From contig CAKOYD010000002.1 in assembly GCA_934130545.1 (NCBI GenBank), positions 194,666 through 258,665 of the forward strand: 64,000 bases of DNA, written 5' to 3'. This document shows, one piece after another, positions 35,567 through 43,615 of this stretch (position 1 is its first letter; every line of letters begins with the position of its first letter). This stretch comes from an uncultured Bacilli bacterium. GTDB taxonomy: Bacteria; Bacillota_I; Bacilli_A; RF39; UBA660. The notes beneath the pieces were generated by a model. It did no database searches, was not told the DNA's origin, and saw nothing but the letters and a program-made list of their open reading frames with translations. The position numbers and the translations under genes are program-made.

Positions 35567-36006
35567 AACCCAAAATCATCCCCATTATCAAATAAATTTT
35601 CTGCAATTTCATCTAGTTTATCAAAGTTATCCTGCATTAAATTATCATAATAATCTAATGCCCAAATTTCTAGACGATCATTAACCCCAATGATAACGCA
35701 TTCTTTTTTAATTTTAGCATATTCAAATAAAGATGTAGGTATGTTGATTCTACCCTGCTTATCTAATTCACATACAGTTGCACTACTTAAGAAGAATCTA
35801 GTGAATGTTCTAGCATCTTTCTTAGTAAATGGAAGCATCTTTAACTTAGAAATAATCTTATTCCATTCATTCATTGGATAAACAAATAAACATCCATCTA
35901 ATCCTTTAGTAAGAATAAAAGTATCTCCAATATCCTCTCTAAACTTGGAAGGTATAATTAATCTTTTCTTCTCATCAATATTATGACGATATTCTCCAAT
36001 TAACAT
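35563..36006 (-). CDS. mraZ: Transcriptional regulator MraZ
   Basis: A 147-residue MraZ with two SpoVT/AbrB-like repeats: GEYRHNIDEKKRLIIPSKFR and CELDKQGRINIPTSLF, each bearing the D.KGR-like DNA-contact strand. It represses its own dcw-type operon by binding direct repeats upstream. Three such repeats are visible at 36017-36041. First gene of mraZ-rsmH-ftsL-pbpB. Confidence 0.95.
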   Translation of the reverse strand: MLIGEYRHNIDEKKRLIIPSKFREDIGDTFILTKGLDGCLFVYPMNEWNKIISKLKMLPFTKKDARTFTRFFLSSATVCELDKQGRINIPTSLFEYAKIKKECVIIGVNDRLEIWALDYYDNLMQDNFDKLDEIAENLFDNGDDFGL

Positions 36007-36016
36007 AACTTATCCC

Positions 36017-36041
36017 CCACTTTCTTCCACTTCGTGCCACT
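36017..36041 (-). promoter_or_regulatory. Three MraZ boxes (AGTGG, 10-nt period)
   Basis: On the minus strand AGTGG occurs three times exactly 10 bases apart (36037-36041, 36027-36031, 36017-36021), immediately before the mraZ ribosome-binding site. This matches the known layout of MraZ operators, short direct repeats on one helix face. A TATAAT-like sequence lies ~10 nt upstream. Confidence 0.75.
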
Positions 36042-36116
36042 CTACAATATTATAATATACTCTTTTTTATCTTTTGTAAACAATATTACTAAAACTTTAC
36101 ATTAATTTTACCAAAT

Positions 36117-36151
36117 AAATAACTCATCTCTATTTTAGAAATGAGTTATTT
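36117..36151 (-). terminator. Terminator after the glycine-rich surface gene
   Basis: Minus strand: AAATAACTCAT pairs with ATGAGTTATTT over a ~13-nt loop; the following T content is modest (ATTTGG). Confidence 0.5.
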
Positions 36152-36153
36152 AT

Positions 36154-39100
36154 CTATTGCCAACAATAACTATCGTTTAATTTAGTATATCCACTAGCAC
36201 ATGAATATGTTGTTACTGTTGTTCCTGATGTATATATTTTACATGACTTATTTACAAGGTATCCACTTGAGCAAGAATAAGCATATGAACAATTATTACT
36301 ACTAAGAGTATATCCAGATGGGCAATTTGCACCACCAGAATTAGCACAACTATATTGTGTTACCCTTCCAGTACTAGTTCGCTTACAATAAAAACTTCCT
36401 GTAAGATGACTATTAGCACTAGTATAATAATAACATCCGCCACTATCTTGTAGATTACTACCACAATCTTCATAAGAACTTGCTGTTGTATTCGCTACTG
36501 TACCACTACATGTATTAGTATTACCAGCTCCATCTTTTACATAGAAAGTATATGTCTTTGCTCCTGTTATTGTACCAGTACTACTATTACTGCCACTATA
36601 TGATGAACTCCAACCATAGTATGCTAGACCACTTCCTCCTTCATCAGAATATGTGGCAGTTATTGTTGTACCACTAGCACTTAATGTACATTTTGGTCTA
36701 ATTGTATCGATAATAATCCAGTGAGCATATAACGTTGTATCTGATGTTTTATCCCAATCTCTTACACTTTGACCACTACTATTATAATATTGTGTTCCAC
36801 CACTTGCTGAGTCATAATAACCGGCAAATGTATATCCAGTCATAGTAGGTAAAGTTATATCAGGATAACTACCTTGTTTAGTACCATGAACAATAGTAGT
36901 TGAGTCAGTACCTCCTGTACCACCATTCTTATTGAATGTTATAGTATATACTTTAGCTGTCCAATAAGCATATAGTGTATGATCACTAGCATTGGATACT
37001 ATAGTATCACTTGTTACTCTAGTACCTGTACCATTTTCTCCCGTATACCAACCGCCAAATGAATAACCTGCTTTTATTGGTGTTGGCATATCACCATATT
37101 TTTGACTTTGTTGAACAGTTCTGTTTATACTAGTCAGAATTATTCTAGCTGCTCCATTACCAGTCTTAACATAATTACTAACAGAATTCCCGGAAATATT
37201 AGTTGTAGAATATGTTTTAGTACTTGTTGCATCAGAAGTTGCGCAATTATAACAATACATATATTTATCAGTAAGCAGTGAATTGCCAATATAACCAGAA
37301 CCACCTCCGCCAGGAGCAATGTGTCCACTTCGTGATCCACCATAAAAACCACCGCCTCCGCCAGTAGTAGCCCAATCACTTCCACCGCCTTGGCCGAATG
37401 ACCCAGTAATAACACCACTATTTACTTCGCTTGCTCTATTACAATCACTTGTTATTTTACCTCCGGCGGTCTGAGTTCCGCCAAGGCCTACACACCATTG
37501 ATTATCTTCAACACTGGATTCATCTCCAGAATTACCTATGTATCCACCACCGGAACCACCACGTAATCCATATGTTCCAACATTTTCACCATAGTAAGAT
37601 CCACCGCCTCCGCCAGAAACAATTAATATATTTGATAGGCTAGATGATAATGATGATAGTAATCCAGACTTTGTAGCAATATGAGTCGCTCCACCGCCGG
37701 AACCAAATGATCTATTGCAGCATGCCTGGCCTCCTGTTGAACCACCACCATTATATCCACCCACAATATTCTCTAACGTTCCAGACGAGGTTCTGCTTCC
37801 CTGGCCTCCAACATTAACATATAAAATATCACCTGAGTTTAATGTAGTCGTTCCTTGTGAATATCCCCCATAACCACCAACAGTACCATCTATTGTTGTT
37901 CCTCCTTGAGCACCCCATGTTTCAAGTTTATATGTTCCAGTATATGGGACTGTGTAAATATTTTCTTTGGCCTCTGTAAATGTTGAAATAACATTATAAC
38001 TTCCACCGGCAACATCAAAAGTTACATTTACAGTTTTATTCCATTTAGCATACAAAGTATGATTATTGGCAATAGTTATTACTGTATTCTCATCTACTTT
38101 AGTACCTGCCCCATTCTCACCAGTATACCAACCACCGAAAGTATATCCTTCTCTAGTTGGGGTTGGTAATTCACCATATTTGTCTTTATAAGTTACATTA
38201 TAGTTGGTGTCACTTATTAATGTAACTCTAGCTGCTCCATCACCGCTTTTAGCGTAATCAGTAGTTGGTGTCGCTGAAGCATTGGTAGTTGTATATGTCT
38301 TAGTATCGGTAGCATCAGATGTTGTACAATTATAGCAATACATATATTTATTAGCAAGTAATGAATTGCCTATGTAACTGGATCCACCGCCACCGCCACC
38401 ATTCCTAGCAGAACCGCCAGCTCCACCGTATAGACCACCGCCTCCACCGCCAGCTCCGTGCTCAAAGCTTGCTTCGTATCCACCTTGGCCTCCTAATCCA
38501 AATTGTCCAACTGTACCAGTAACACTTCCAGAGCCAAGGGTTCCTCCGGAGGTTTGTGTACCGCCACCGCCACCGCCTTGGAATGAACTACTATTGTGTC
38601 CACCGGTGTTACCCTGTATCCCACCGCCTGAACCACCTATCTCATTTGCATTAAATACTCCAGTACCACCGCCGCCGCCTGAAACTATCAGGATACTTGA
38701 TAGAGAGGATGATAAAGACGACAATAAACCTGTCTTTGTTGCAATATGGGTAGCACCACCCCCAGTTCCTGCACTGTAATTTGCATTTCCACCACCATTA
38801 TATCCACCAGTAGTAAATGTACTTTCAGCATTAGAACTTACGCCTTGACCTCCGACATTAAGATATAAAATATCTCCTTTTTTTAATGAAACAACTCCAG
38901 TAGAGTAACTACCATAACCAATTTGAGTTGTAGAATATTGGCCGCCTTGGGCTCCCCAAGTTTCTAATTTATAATCACCAGTATATGTTACTTTGTAAGT
39001 ATACTCTTGCGGTTGGGTGTATGTAACAGCAAAATTACCTCCTGCTAAGTCTAAACTAACTGTTATATTTTTAGGTTCAAACACTACTTCACAATTAACA

Positions 39101-39744
39101 TTACTTGTTATATTAGATATAGTTAAGATATTATTAGATACTGTTCCTTCACATGTTGTTGATTTATATTGATAACCATCATTAGGTGCTAAAGTATATT
39201 TAACTGTACCATTCTTAGTAGATAATTTAATATTAGGTTTTACTTTACCGTAAGTATTATTATTAGATTTAACTATTGCTTTATAGTATACATCTTTATT
39301 TATGCCAGTACTATTGCTAGGTAATTCTAATATTTCTTTTTCAAAACCTACTATATCTTTAATACTTACTGTTGTATCAGTACTACTATTATTTTGAATA
39401 AATACTTTAACTAGATTAGTATTCTTACTATTAAGTACTCCACTAGTATCTGTATCACTTATATTAATTATACTAATATTAGAGTTTACTCCTTCTAAAT
39501 AAAGTAGATATGACATATTAAATTCATTAGGATTACTTATTTTAATATCTACTATTTTACTATCATAACTAGGTATTAATATATCTCTATTAGTTCTATC
39601 ACCTAAAACTATATTAAATAGATAATCTGCTTTACTACTATTACCTTCGGTAATGGTAGTATCTATTGCAAATGTTCCTATTAGAGAAATAACTCCTATT
39701 ATAAATATCAAAAATAATCCTATATATATTGTCCTTTTTTTCAT
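36154..39744 (-). CDS. Large glycine-rich surface protein with InlB-type repeats and a Cys-rich C-terminal module
   Basis: A ~1196-residue exported protein. An N-terminal membrane/signal segment (YIGLFLIFIIGVISLIGTFA) is followed by a beta-rich region, two glycine-rich domains (~228-505 and ~575-868; each begins YKLETWGAQGG, holds runs of Gly and ends GAARV/I), InlB/Listeria-Bacteroides-type repeats (GYTFGGWYTGENGAGTKV, KAGYSFGGWYTGENGTG, GYTFAGYYDSASGGTQYY), an Ig-like domain (~1012-1085) and a Cys-rich tail ending YTKLNDSYCWQ. No LPxTG sorting signal is present. The ATG at 39744 follows AGGTGGTG. Its expression should depend on the leader at 39770-39984. Probably an adhesin or cell-envelope protein. 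Confidence 0.85.
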   Translation of the reverse strand: MKKRTIYIGLFLIFIIGVISLIGTFAIDTTITEGNSSKADYLFNIVLGDRTNRDILIPSYDSKIVDIKISNPNEFNMSYLLYLEGVNSNISIINISDTDTSGVLNSKNTNLVKVFIQNNSSTDTTVSIKDIVGFEKEILELPSNSTGINKDVYYKAIVKSNNNTYGKVKPNIKLSTKNGTVKYTLAPNDGYQYKSTTCEGTVSNNILTISNITSNVNCEVVFEPKNITVSLDLAGGNFAVTYTQPQEYTYKVTYTGDYKLETWGAQGGQYSTTQIGYGSYSTGVVSLKKGDILYLNVGGQGVSSNAESTFTTGGYNGGGNANYSAGTGGGATHIATKTGLLSSLSSSLSSILIVSGGGGGTGVFNANEIGGSGGGIQGNTGGHNSSSFQGGGGGGTQTSGGTLGSGSVTGTVGQFGLGGQGGYEASFEHGAGGGGGGLYGGAGGSARNGGGGGGSSYIGNSLLANKYMYCYNCTTSDATDTKTYTTTNASATPTTDYAKSGDGAARVTLISDTNYNVTYKDKYGELPTPTREGYTFGGWYTGENGAGTKVDENTVITIANNHTLYAKWNKTVNVTFDVAGGSYNVISTFTEAKENIYTVPYTGTYKLETWGAQGGTTIDGTVGGYGGYSQGTTTLNSGDILYVNVGGQGSRTSSGTLENIVGGYNGGGSTGGQACCNRSFGSGGGATHIATKSGLLSSLSSSLSNILIVSGGGGGSYYGENVGTYGLRGGSGGGYIGNSGDESSVEDNQWCVGLGGTQTAGGKITSDCNRASEVNSGVITGSFGQGGGSDWATTGGGGGFYGGSRSGHIAPGGGGSGYIGNSLLTDKYMYCYNCATSDATSTKTYSTTNISGNSVSNYVKTGNGAARIILTSINRTVQQSQKYGDMPTPIKAGYSFGGWYTGENGTGTRVTSDTIVSNASDHTLYAYWTAKVYTITFNKNGGTGGTDSTTIVHGTKQGSYPDITLPTMTGYTFAGYYDSASGGTQYYNSSGQSVRDWDKTSDTTLYAHWIIIDTIRPKCTLSASGTTITATYSDEGGSGLAYYGWSSSYSGSNSSTGTITGAKTYTFYVKDGAGNTNTCSGTVANTTASSYEDCGSNLQDSGGCYYYTSANSHLTGSFYCKRTSTGRVTQYSCANSGGANCPSGYTLSSNNCSYAYSCSSGYLVNKSCKIYTSGTTVTTYSCASGYTKLNDSYCWQ
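36157..36490 (-). repeat. C-terminal Cys-rich module shared with the prepilin-like gene
   Basis: This stretch and 55180-55520 encode homologous modules (SYEDCGxxxxDSGGCYYY...SxxLVNKSCKIYTSGTTV...YTKLNDSYC) and are clearly similar at the DNA level too, e.g. the shared ACAATAACTATC and TTTAATTTAGTAT stretches on the plus strand. Confidence 0.85.
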
Positions 39745-39769
39745 AATTAACACCACCTATAGACATGAC

Positions 39770-39794
39770 AAAAAGAGTCTAACTTCTTAAACTC
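39770..39794 (-). terminator. Attenuator-type terminator before the glycine-rich surface gene
   Basis: Minus strand: GAGTTTAA and TTAGACTC (one G-U) pair around GAAG and are followed by TTTTT. It lies ~26 nt before the surface-protein start and copies the inner hairpin at 19776-19800. The leader ORF stop codon (39787-39789) lies inside its 5' arm. Confidence 0.75.
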
Positions 39795-39891
39795 CTTCTT
39801 TATGCTTATAATAAAAACAAACAAATGTATTACTTATACCCCCCCCCCATGTAAACATAGAGTTAACGCTTTTTCTTAATATTTTATACAT
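39787..39891 (-). CDS. Leader peptide upstream of the glycine-rich surface gene (read-through frame)
   Basis: A 34-codon ORF with GAAAGGAG nine bases before its ATG. It begins MYKILRKSVNSMFTWGGG, crosses a run of ten Gs and continues ISNTFVCFYYKHKEGV to a TAA in the 5' arm of the terminator. With nine or eleven Gs it would stop within a few codons (GTA-TAA, or TAT-AAG-TAA). The frame after the G-run is conserved with the copy at 19.8 kb. Likely a regulatory translation unit. Confidence 0.65.
   Translation of the reverse strand: MYKILRKSVNSMFTWGGGISNTFVCFYYKHKEGV
39839..39848. repeat. Homopolymer run of ten C/G, candidate phase-variation tract
   Basis: Ten Cs on the plus strand, i.e. ten Gs in the leader ORF. 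In DNA of ~30% GC such a run is most unlikely by chance and is prone to slipped-strand length change. The homologous site at 19848-19856 reads G5-T-G4. Confidence 0.85.
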
Positions 39892-39955
39892 AATCATTAA
39901 CTCCTTTCTACATAGGAAGAAATACCTTGTTTGTTTATCTCCTATCTTCTACTAA

Positions 39956-39984
39956 ATTATAGCACACATCATTTTATTTGTCTA
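39956..39984 (-). promoter_or_regulatory. Promoter of the leader peptide / glycine-rich surface gene
   Basis: Minus strand: TAGACA (39979-39984), 17-bp spacer, TATAAT (39956-39961) preceded by TGTGC. Confidence 0.8.
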
Positions 39985-39990
39985 TTAGTT

Positions 39991-40026
39991 AAAAATAAAA
40001 AACTAAGAAAACGTATTCTCTTAGCC
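39991..40026 (-). terminator. Terminator after the RNase J gene
   Basis: Minus strand: CTAAGA pairs with TCTTAG across ~9 nt and is followed by TTTTTTATTTTT. Confidence 0.6.
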
Positions 40027-41673
40027 TTATATTTCTTGCATAACTGTAATAATCATTGGTTTATTACCAGTAGCATTAAATAAATAATTAGATAATTGTT
40101 CTCTAATAGTATTCTTTATCTTAGTATAATCTATATAATTAGGATAAGTATTTTCTATAATAATTTTACTACATATCTCTTTTATCTTATCAATTATCTC
40201 TGTAGAATCTTTAACATAGATAAAACCTCTAGTTAATATTTCCGGTCCTACTAAAATCTTCTTAGTCTTCTTATTCATTGTAGCGGTAATAATTATAATA
40301 CCATTTTGACTAAGTAATTCTCTATCTTTTAAAACTACTTCTCCAATATCATCACTACTATCTCCATCAATTGAAATAGATCCTGTTGGTATCTTTAAAT
40401 AATCTTCTACTAATTCACCATTTTCAAATGTTGCTACATAACCATTTTCTTTTAATATAATATTTTCTGTTGGAATACCAACCATCTCTGCTAAATTAGC
40501 ATTAGCTACCTGATTACGATATTCACCTTTAATTGGAAAATAATACTTTGGTTGCATAAGTTCTAACATCATCATTAAGTCTTCACTTGAAGCATGATAT
40601 GATAAATATTTCTTAGGAGATAATATTACACTATCTGCTCCTATTTTTGCAATATCATCAAGCATCTTATAAAATGTCTTTTCTCTTCCTTCATATATTG
40701 GAGTAGCTAAAAATACTGTATCAGTAGGTTCTATCTTAATAAACTTATCATACCCATTAATAATTCTAATCATATTAGCATAAGGTTTTTCTCTTTCATT
40801 AGTATTTAATATAATAGCATTCTTATCGTTAAGATTAGATAAATCTCCAATAAACTTTCTATCGATATGTAAATAACCATTATCTAGTGAATAATTAACT
40901 ATGTTTTGAAGTCTCTTTCCCATAATAACTATCTTTTTATCAGTCTTCATAACTTCATTAAATAATTCTTGTATTCTATATAAATGGGAATTCAAAACAT
41001 TAAATATTATTCTACCTGGTGCTTTATTTAAAGTCTTAGCAATTAATCCTTCAATACGATGATTAGGAGTTGTATAACCTGTTCTATCAGCATATATCGA
41101 TTCACTAAGTAAACATAATACTCCTTGTTTACCAATATATGCTAACTTACCAATATCTGTCTGATAAGGTCCTCTCATAACTGCATCAAAAACAAAATCA
41201 CTACCATAAAATATTACTCCATCATTAGTATACACTGCATATCCAAAATTATCTGGAATAGAATGTGATAAACTAACTGGAAACACTTTAACATTTCCAA
41301 TAATAATTGCTTTATTAACCTTTATCTCCACTAAATTAGTAGTATCTACTTTATAACTCTCAAATTCTTTTTTAACAATATCCATAGTAAATTTAGAACC
41401 ATATACTTTAACATTATCTAAATACTTATAAATATCTACTAAAGCCCCCACATTCTCATCATGACCATGTGTTAAAAACACACCCTTTATTCTTTTTACA
41501 TTTTGTTTTAAATAATCAATATTAGGAATACTATAATCAATTCCTAATGTATATTCATCACTATATTTTAGCCCAGCCTCAAACACAAGAATATCATCAT
41601 CTATTTCCATAACAAACATATTCTTACCATTTTCATTAAGACCACCTAGACTAAATAACTTTATCTTACTCAT
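40027..41673 (-). CDS. RNase J homologue with altered metal-binding motif (J2-like)
   Basis: A 548-residue metallo-beta-lactamase/beta-CASP protein of the RNase J family, which processes and degrades RNA. Family landmarks are FSLGGLNENGKNMFVME, SHSIPDNFGYAV, YGSDFVFDAVMRGPYQTD and the beta-CASP region LATPIYEGREKTF. The key metal motif, HGHEDH in active RNase J1, reads HGHDEN here, losing the Asp/His pair order. RNase J2-type paralogues are known to carry weakened motifs. It may act as a structural or weakly active partner of another RNase J. Confidence 0.85.
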   Translation of the reverse strand: MSKIKLFSLGGLNENGKNMFVMEIDDDILVFEAGLKYSDEYTLGIDYSIPNIDYLKQNVKRIKGVFLTHGHDENVGALVDIYKYLDNVKVYGSKFTMDIVKKEFESYKVDTTNLVEIKVNKAIIIGNVKVFPVSLSHSIPDNFGYAVYTNDGVIFYGSDFVFDAVMRGPYQTDIGKLAYIGKQGVLCLLSESIYADRTGYTTPNHRIEGLIAKTLNKAPGRIIFNVLNSHLYRIQELFNEVMKTDKKIVIMGKRLQNIVNYSLDNGYLHIDRKFIGDLSNLNDKNAIILNTNEREKPYANMIRIINGYDKFIKIEPTDTVFLATPIYEGREKTFYKMLDDIAKIGADSVILSPKKYLSYHASSEDLMMMLELMQPKYYFPIKGEYRNQVANANLAEMVGIPTENIILKENGYVATFENGELVEDYLKIPTGSISIDGDSSDDIGEVVLKDRELLSQNGIIIITATMNKKTKKILVGPEILTRGFIYVKDSTEIIDKIKEICSKIIIENTYPNYIDYTKIKNTIREQLSNYLFNATGNKPMIITVMQEI

Positions 41674-41751
41674 TATTCTCCTTTCTTAATAAAGTTCTAA
41701 AGACTTATAAATTGTATCAAAAAAAAATATATTTGTCAAACGAGCATCACT

Positions 41752-42243
41752 CTACTTAACATCTATTATTCTCTTAAACTTATTATCACTTTCTCTAATA
41801 AAATTATCTATTAATTTACTTTGTGCTTTTGTTTCAGCATATGCTGTAATAGCAATAGTCTTCTTCCAATCTTTCGTATAAGCATCTGTTGTTAAATTAG
41901 TTATTTTATTATCTTTTAAAAAGTCTCTAAGTAAAATCATTTCTTCTTTATTATCAGACAAAATAACATTTACATATGTTTTCTCTTTAGAAAATTTATT
42001 ACTTATAACAAGTGCTAATAAAGTTCCAACACCACTTGCGAAAGCAATTACATAAATCATATACTCTTGATCTCCACCTACAACATTAATTAGTTTATAA
42101 AATATAACTTGACTAACAATCACTGTAAGTGAAGCCAATATTGATCTATTTTTTTGAATCAAAATAGTCTTACTAGTACCTAACATATTATCAAATACTT
42201 TAATAAAAAAAACAATAATAATATTTATAATAATAACTTTCAT
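41752..42243 (-). CDS. UPF0316-type membrane protein (DUF5698/DUF2179)
   Basis: A ~163-residue protein with membrane helices in the first ~100 residues (KVIIINIIIVFFIKVFDNML, IYVIAFASGVGTLLALVIS) and a C-terminal soluble ACT-like DUF2179 domain (YVNVILSDNKEEMILLRDFL...TDAYTKDWKKTIAIT). Architecture matches UPF0316 proteins of Bacilli, whose role is unknown. The start at 42243 has GGAAGGAG before it. Confidence 0.75.
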   Translation of the reverse strand: MKVIIINIIIVFFIKVFDNMLGTSKTILIQKNRSILASLTVIVSQVIFYKLINVVGGDQEYMIYVIAFASGVGTLLALVISNKFSKEKTYVNVILSDNKEEMILLRDFLKDNKITNLTTDAYTKDWKKTIAITAYAETKAQSKLIDNFIRESDNKFKRIIDVK

Positions 42244-42320
42244 TTCTAGCTCCTTCCTAAATGCAATATAAAATATTACCAAATTAATCATAATTTTTCA
42301 ACCTTAAAATTAATATTTTC

Positions 42321-42350
42321 TTGACTTTACATACTATTTAATTATATAAT
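42321..42350 (+). promoter_or_regulatory. Promoter of rpsD
   Basis: TTGACT (42321-42326), 18-bp spacer, TATAAT (42345-42350); a ~135-nt leader follows. Confidence 0.75.
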
Positions 42351-42359
42351 ATTAATGCA

Positions 42360-42480
42360 TTTGGCAGCAGACTAATCATATTTTGTAATGTGTAATGTAT
42401 AAGTAACTTATTTTGCTGCATAAGCGAAAGTCAAGATAATACACCCTATAAAATATCTTAGTTATCTCCAAAATAGCAGA
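42360..42480 (+). promoter_or_regulatory. Structured leader of rpsD, candidate S4 autoregulatory RNA
   Basis: GCAGCA (42364-42369) can pair with TGCTGC (42414-42419), enclosing a ~44-nt structured segment before the ribosome-binding site (AAGGAGG at ~42480). Firmicutes rpsD is known to be autoregulated through a leader pseudoknot bound by S4. Assignment here is by position and the long pairing, not by a full fold. Confidence 0.5.
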
Positions 42481-42493
42481 AGGAGGAAAAATT

Positions 42494-43099
42494 ATGGCAA
42501 GATATACAGGCCCAAATAACAAACAAGCTAGAAGAGTTTCTTTCTCAATTCTTGAAAATGGTAAAGATATCGCAAAAAGACCTTATGGTCCAGGACAACA
42601 TGGTAAAGATAGAAAAAGAAAACCTTCAAACTATTCAATTCAGTTAACTGAAAAACAAAAAGTAAGATTCATGTATGGAATTAGTGAAAAACAATTCGAA
42701 AAATTAGTAAATGAATCTGGTAAAATGAAAGGTGTTCATGGTGAAAACTTACTTATATTACTAGAAAGTAGATTAGATAACCTAGTTTATAGAGCAGGTT
42801 TTGCTACTACTAGAAGAGGTGCTAGACAATTAGTTAACCACGGACATATCACTGTAAATGGTAAGAAAGTTAATATTCCATCTTACAGAGTTAAAATTGG
42901 CGATGTAATATCATTAAAAGAATCTTCAATGAATCATACAGGAGTAGAAATTGCTTTAGCTAACAAGCCAAAAAGAGTTGATTTCATTAATTATGATGAA
43001 TCTAAAAAACAAGCTACTTATGTAAGATATCCTGAAAGAAGCGAATTAAACGCTGACATTAATGAATCATTAATCGTTGAATTCTACAGCAGAGTTTAG
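42494..43099 (+). CDS. rpsD: Ribosomal protein uS4
   Basis: A 201-residue uS4, an early assembler of the 30S subunit. It begins MARYTGPNNKQARRVSFSIL, has the RPYGPGQHGKDRKRKPSNYS segment, and the S4 RNA-binding fold LESRLDNLVYRAGFATTRRG followed by QLVNHGHITVNGKKVNIPSY. The N-terminal cysteine cluster seen in some S4 proteins is absent. AGGAGG precedes the ATG. Single-gene unit. Confidence 0.98.
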   Translation: MARYTGPNNKQARRVSFSILENGKDIAKRPYGPGQHGKDRKRKPSNYSIQLTEKQKVRFMYGISEKQFEKLVNESGKMKGVHGENLLILLESRLDNLVYRAGFATTRRGARQLVNHGHITVNGKKVNIPSYRVKIGDVISLKESSMNHTGVEIALANKPKRVDFINYDESKKQATYVRYPERSELNADINESLIVEFYSRV

Positions 43100-43110
43100 T
43101 ATTTAAATTT

Positions 43111-43143
43111 AAAAAGTTAGGCCAACAAAAGCCTAACTTTTTT
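43111..43143. terminator. Bidirectional terminator between rpsD and the polysaccharide operon
   Basis: AAAAAGTTAGGC pairs with GCCTAACTTTTT around an 8-nt loop, followed by TTTC; it serves convergent genes. Confidence 0.85.
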
Positions 43144-43615
43144 CTATTTCTCTATCAATTAAATCAATCATATTATCAGTATTACTCTTAAACTTCTTGG
43201 GTTTAAATTTAGAAGATTCTTTTATTAACTTATCAATATCATCAAAGTTATCTAACTTTAATATATATCCTTCTTTAGAAAAATTATCTATTATTTGTAA
43301 TTGATGATCATTCACATGCTCATTATATTTACTTAAACGAGCTGCCGCAATTACCTTTTTATTATTTTTTAAACCAGTTATAATCGAACCTACACCACCA
43401 TGTGTTATCAATAAATCACATTTCTTTATCATCTCATCAAACTCATCCATGGGTATTAAATCAAATATTTTCATATACTTTGACTTAAAATCTGCTGAAC
43501 AACCTGCTTGAACAACTACTTCATCATCAATCAAATGTTTATCTAACTTATCTTCAAGAGCCTCTAGTATTCGATAAAATTGTTTATCTTGTGTACCTAA
43601 CGTAACTAATATCAT
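43133..43615 (-). CDS. PssE/Alg13-like glycosyltransferase subunit
   Basis: A ~160-residue protein matching the catalytic C-terminal half of GT28 enzymes: MILVTLGTQDKQFYRILEAL, then DLIPMDEFDEMIKKCDLLIT and HGGVGSIITGLKNNKKVIAAARLSKYNEHVNDHQ-type donor-binding residues. Alg13-type proteins pair with a membrane Alg14-type partner, which is the gene just upstream (TAATG overlap). Together they would add a sugar to a lipid-linked intermediate. The ATG at 43615 is used. Confidence 0.85.
   Translation of the reverse strand: MILVTLGTQDKQFYRILEALEDKLDKHLIDDEVVVQAGCSADFKSKYMKIFDLIPMDEFDEMIKKCDLLITHGGVGSIITGLKNNKKVIAAARLSKYNEHVNDHQLQIIDNFSKEGYILKLDNFDDIDKLIKESSKFKPKKFKSNTDNMIDLIDREIEKS

Noticed and set aside
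30076..36006. Reassignment of TGA to tryptophan, as in Mycoplasma-type relatives
   Set aside because: TGA ends mraZ and the transglutaminase-like gene in ATGA overlaps, and all conserved Trp positions checked use TGG.
36154..38800. Several open frames overlapping the glycine-rich protein in other frames
   Set aside because: Repetitive Gly codons keep alternative frames open; the products are Pro/His- or Val/Leu-rich strings without starts or domains.
39839..39848. G10 run as a pure sequencing or assembly artefact
   Set aside because: Length error in the run is possible, but the homologous G-run at 19.8 kb and the conserved frame after it show that the tract is real; only its exact length stays uncertain.
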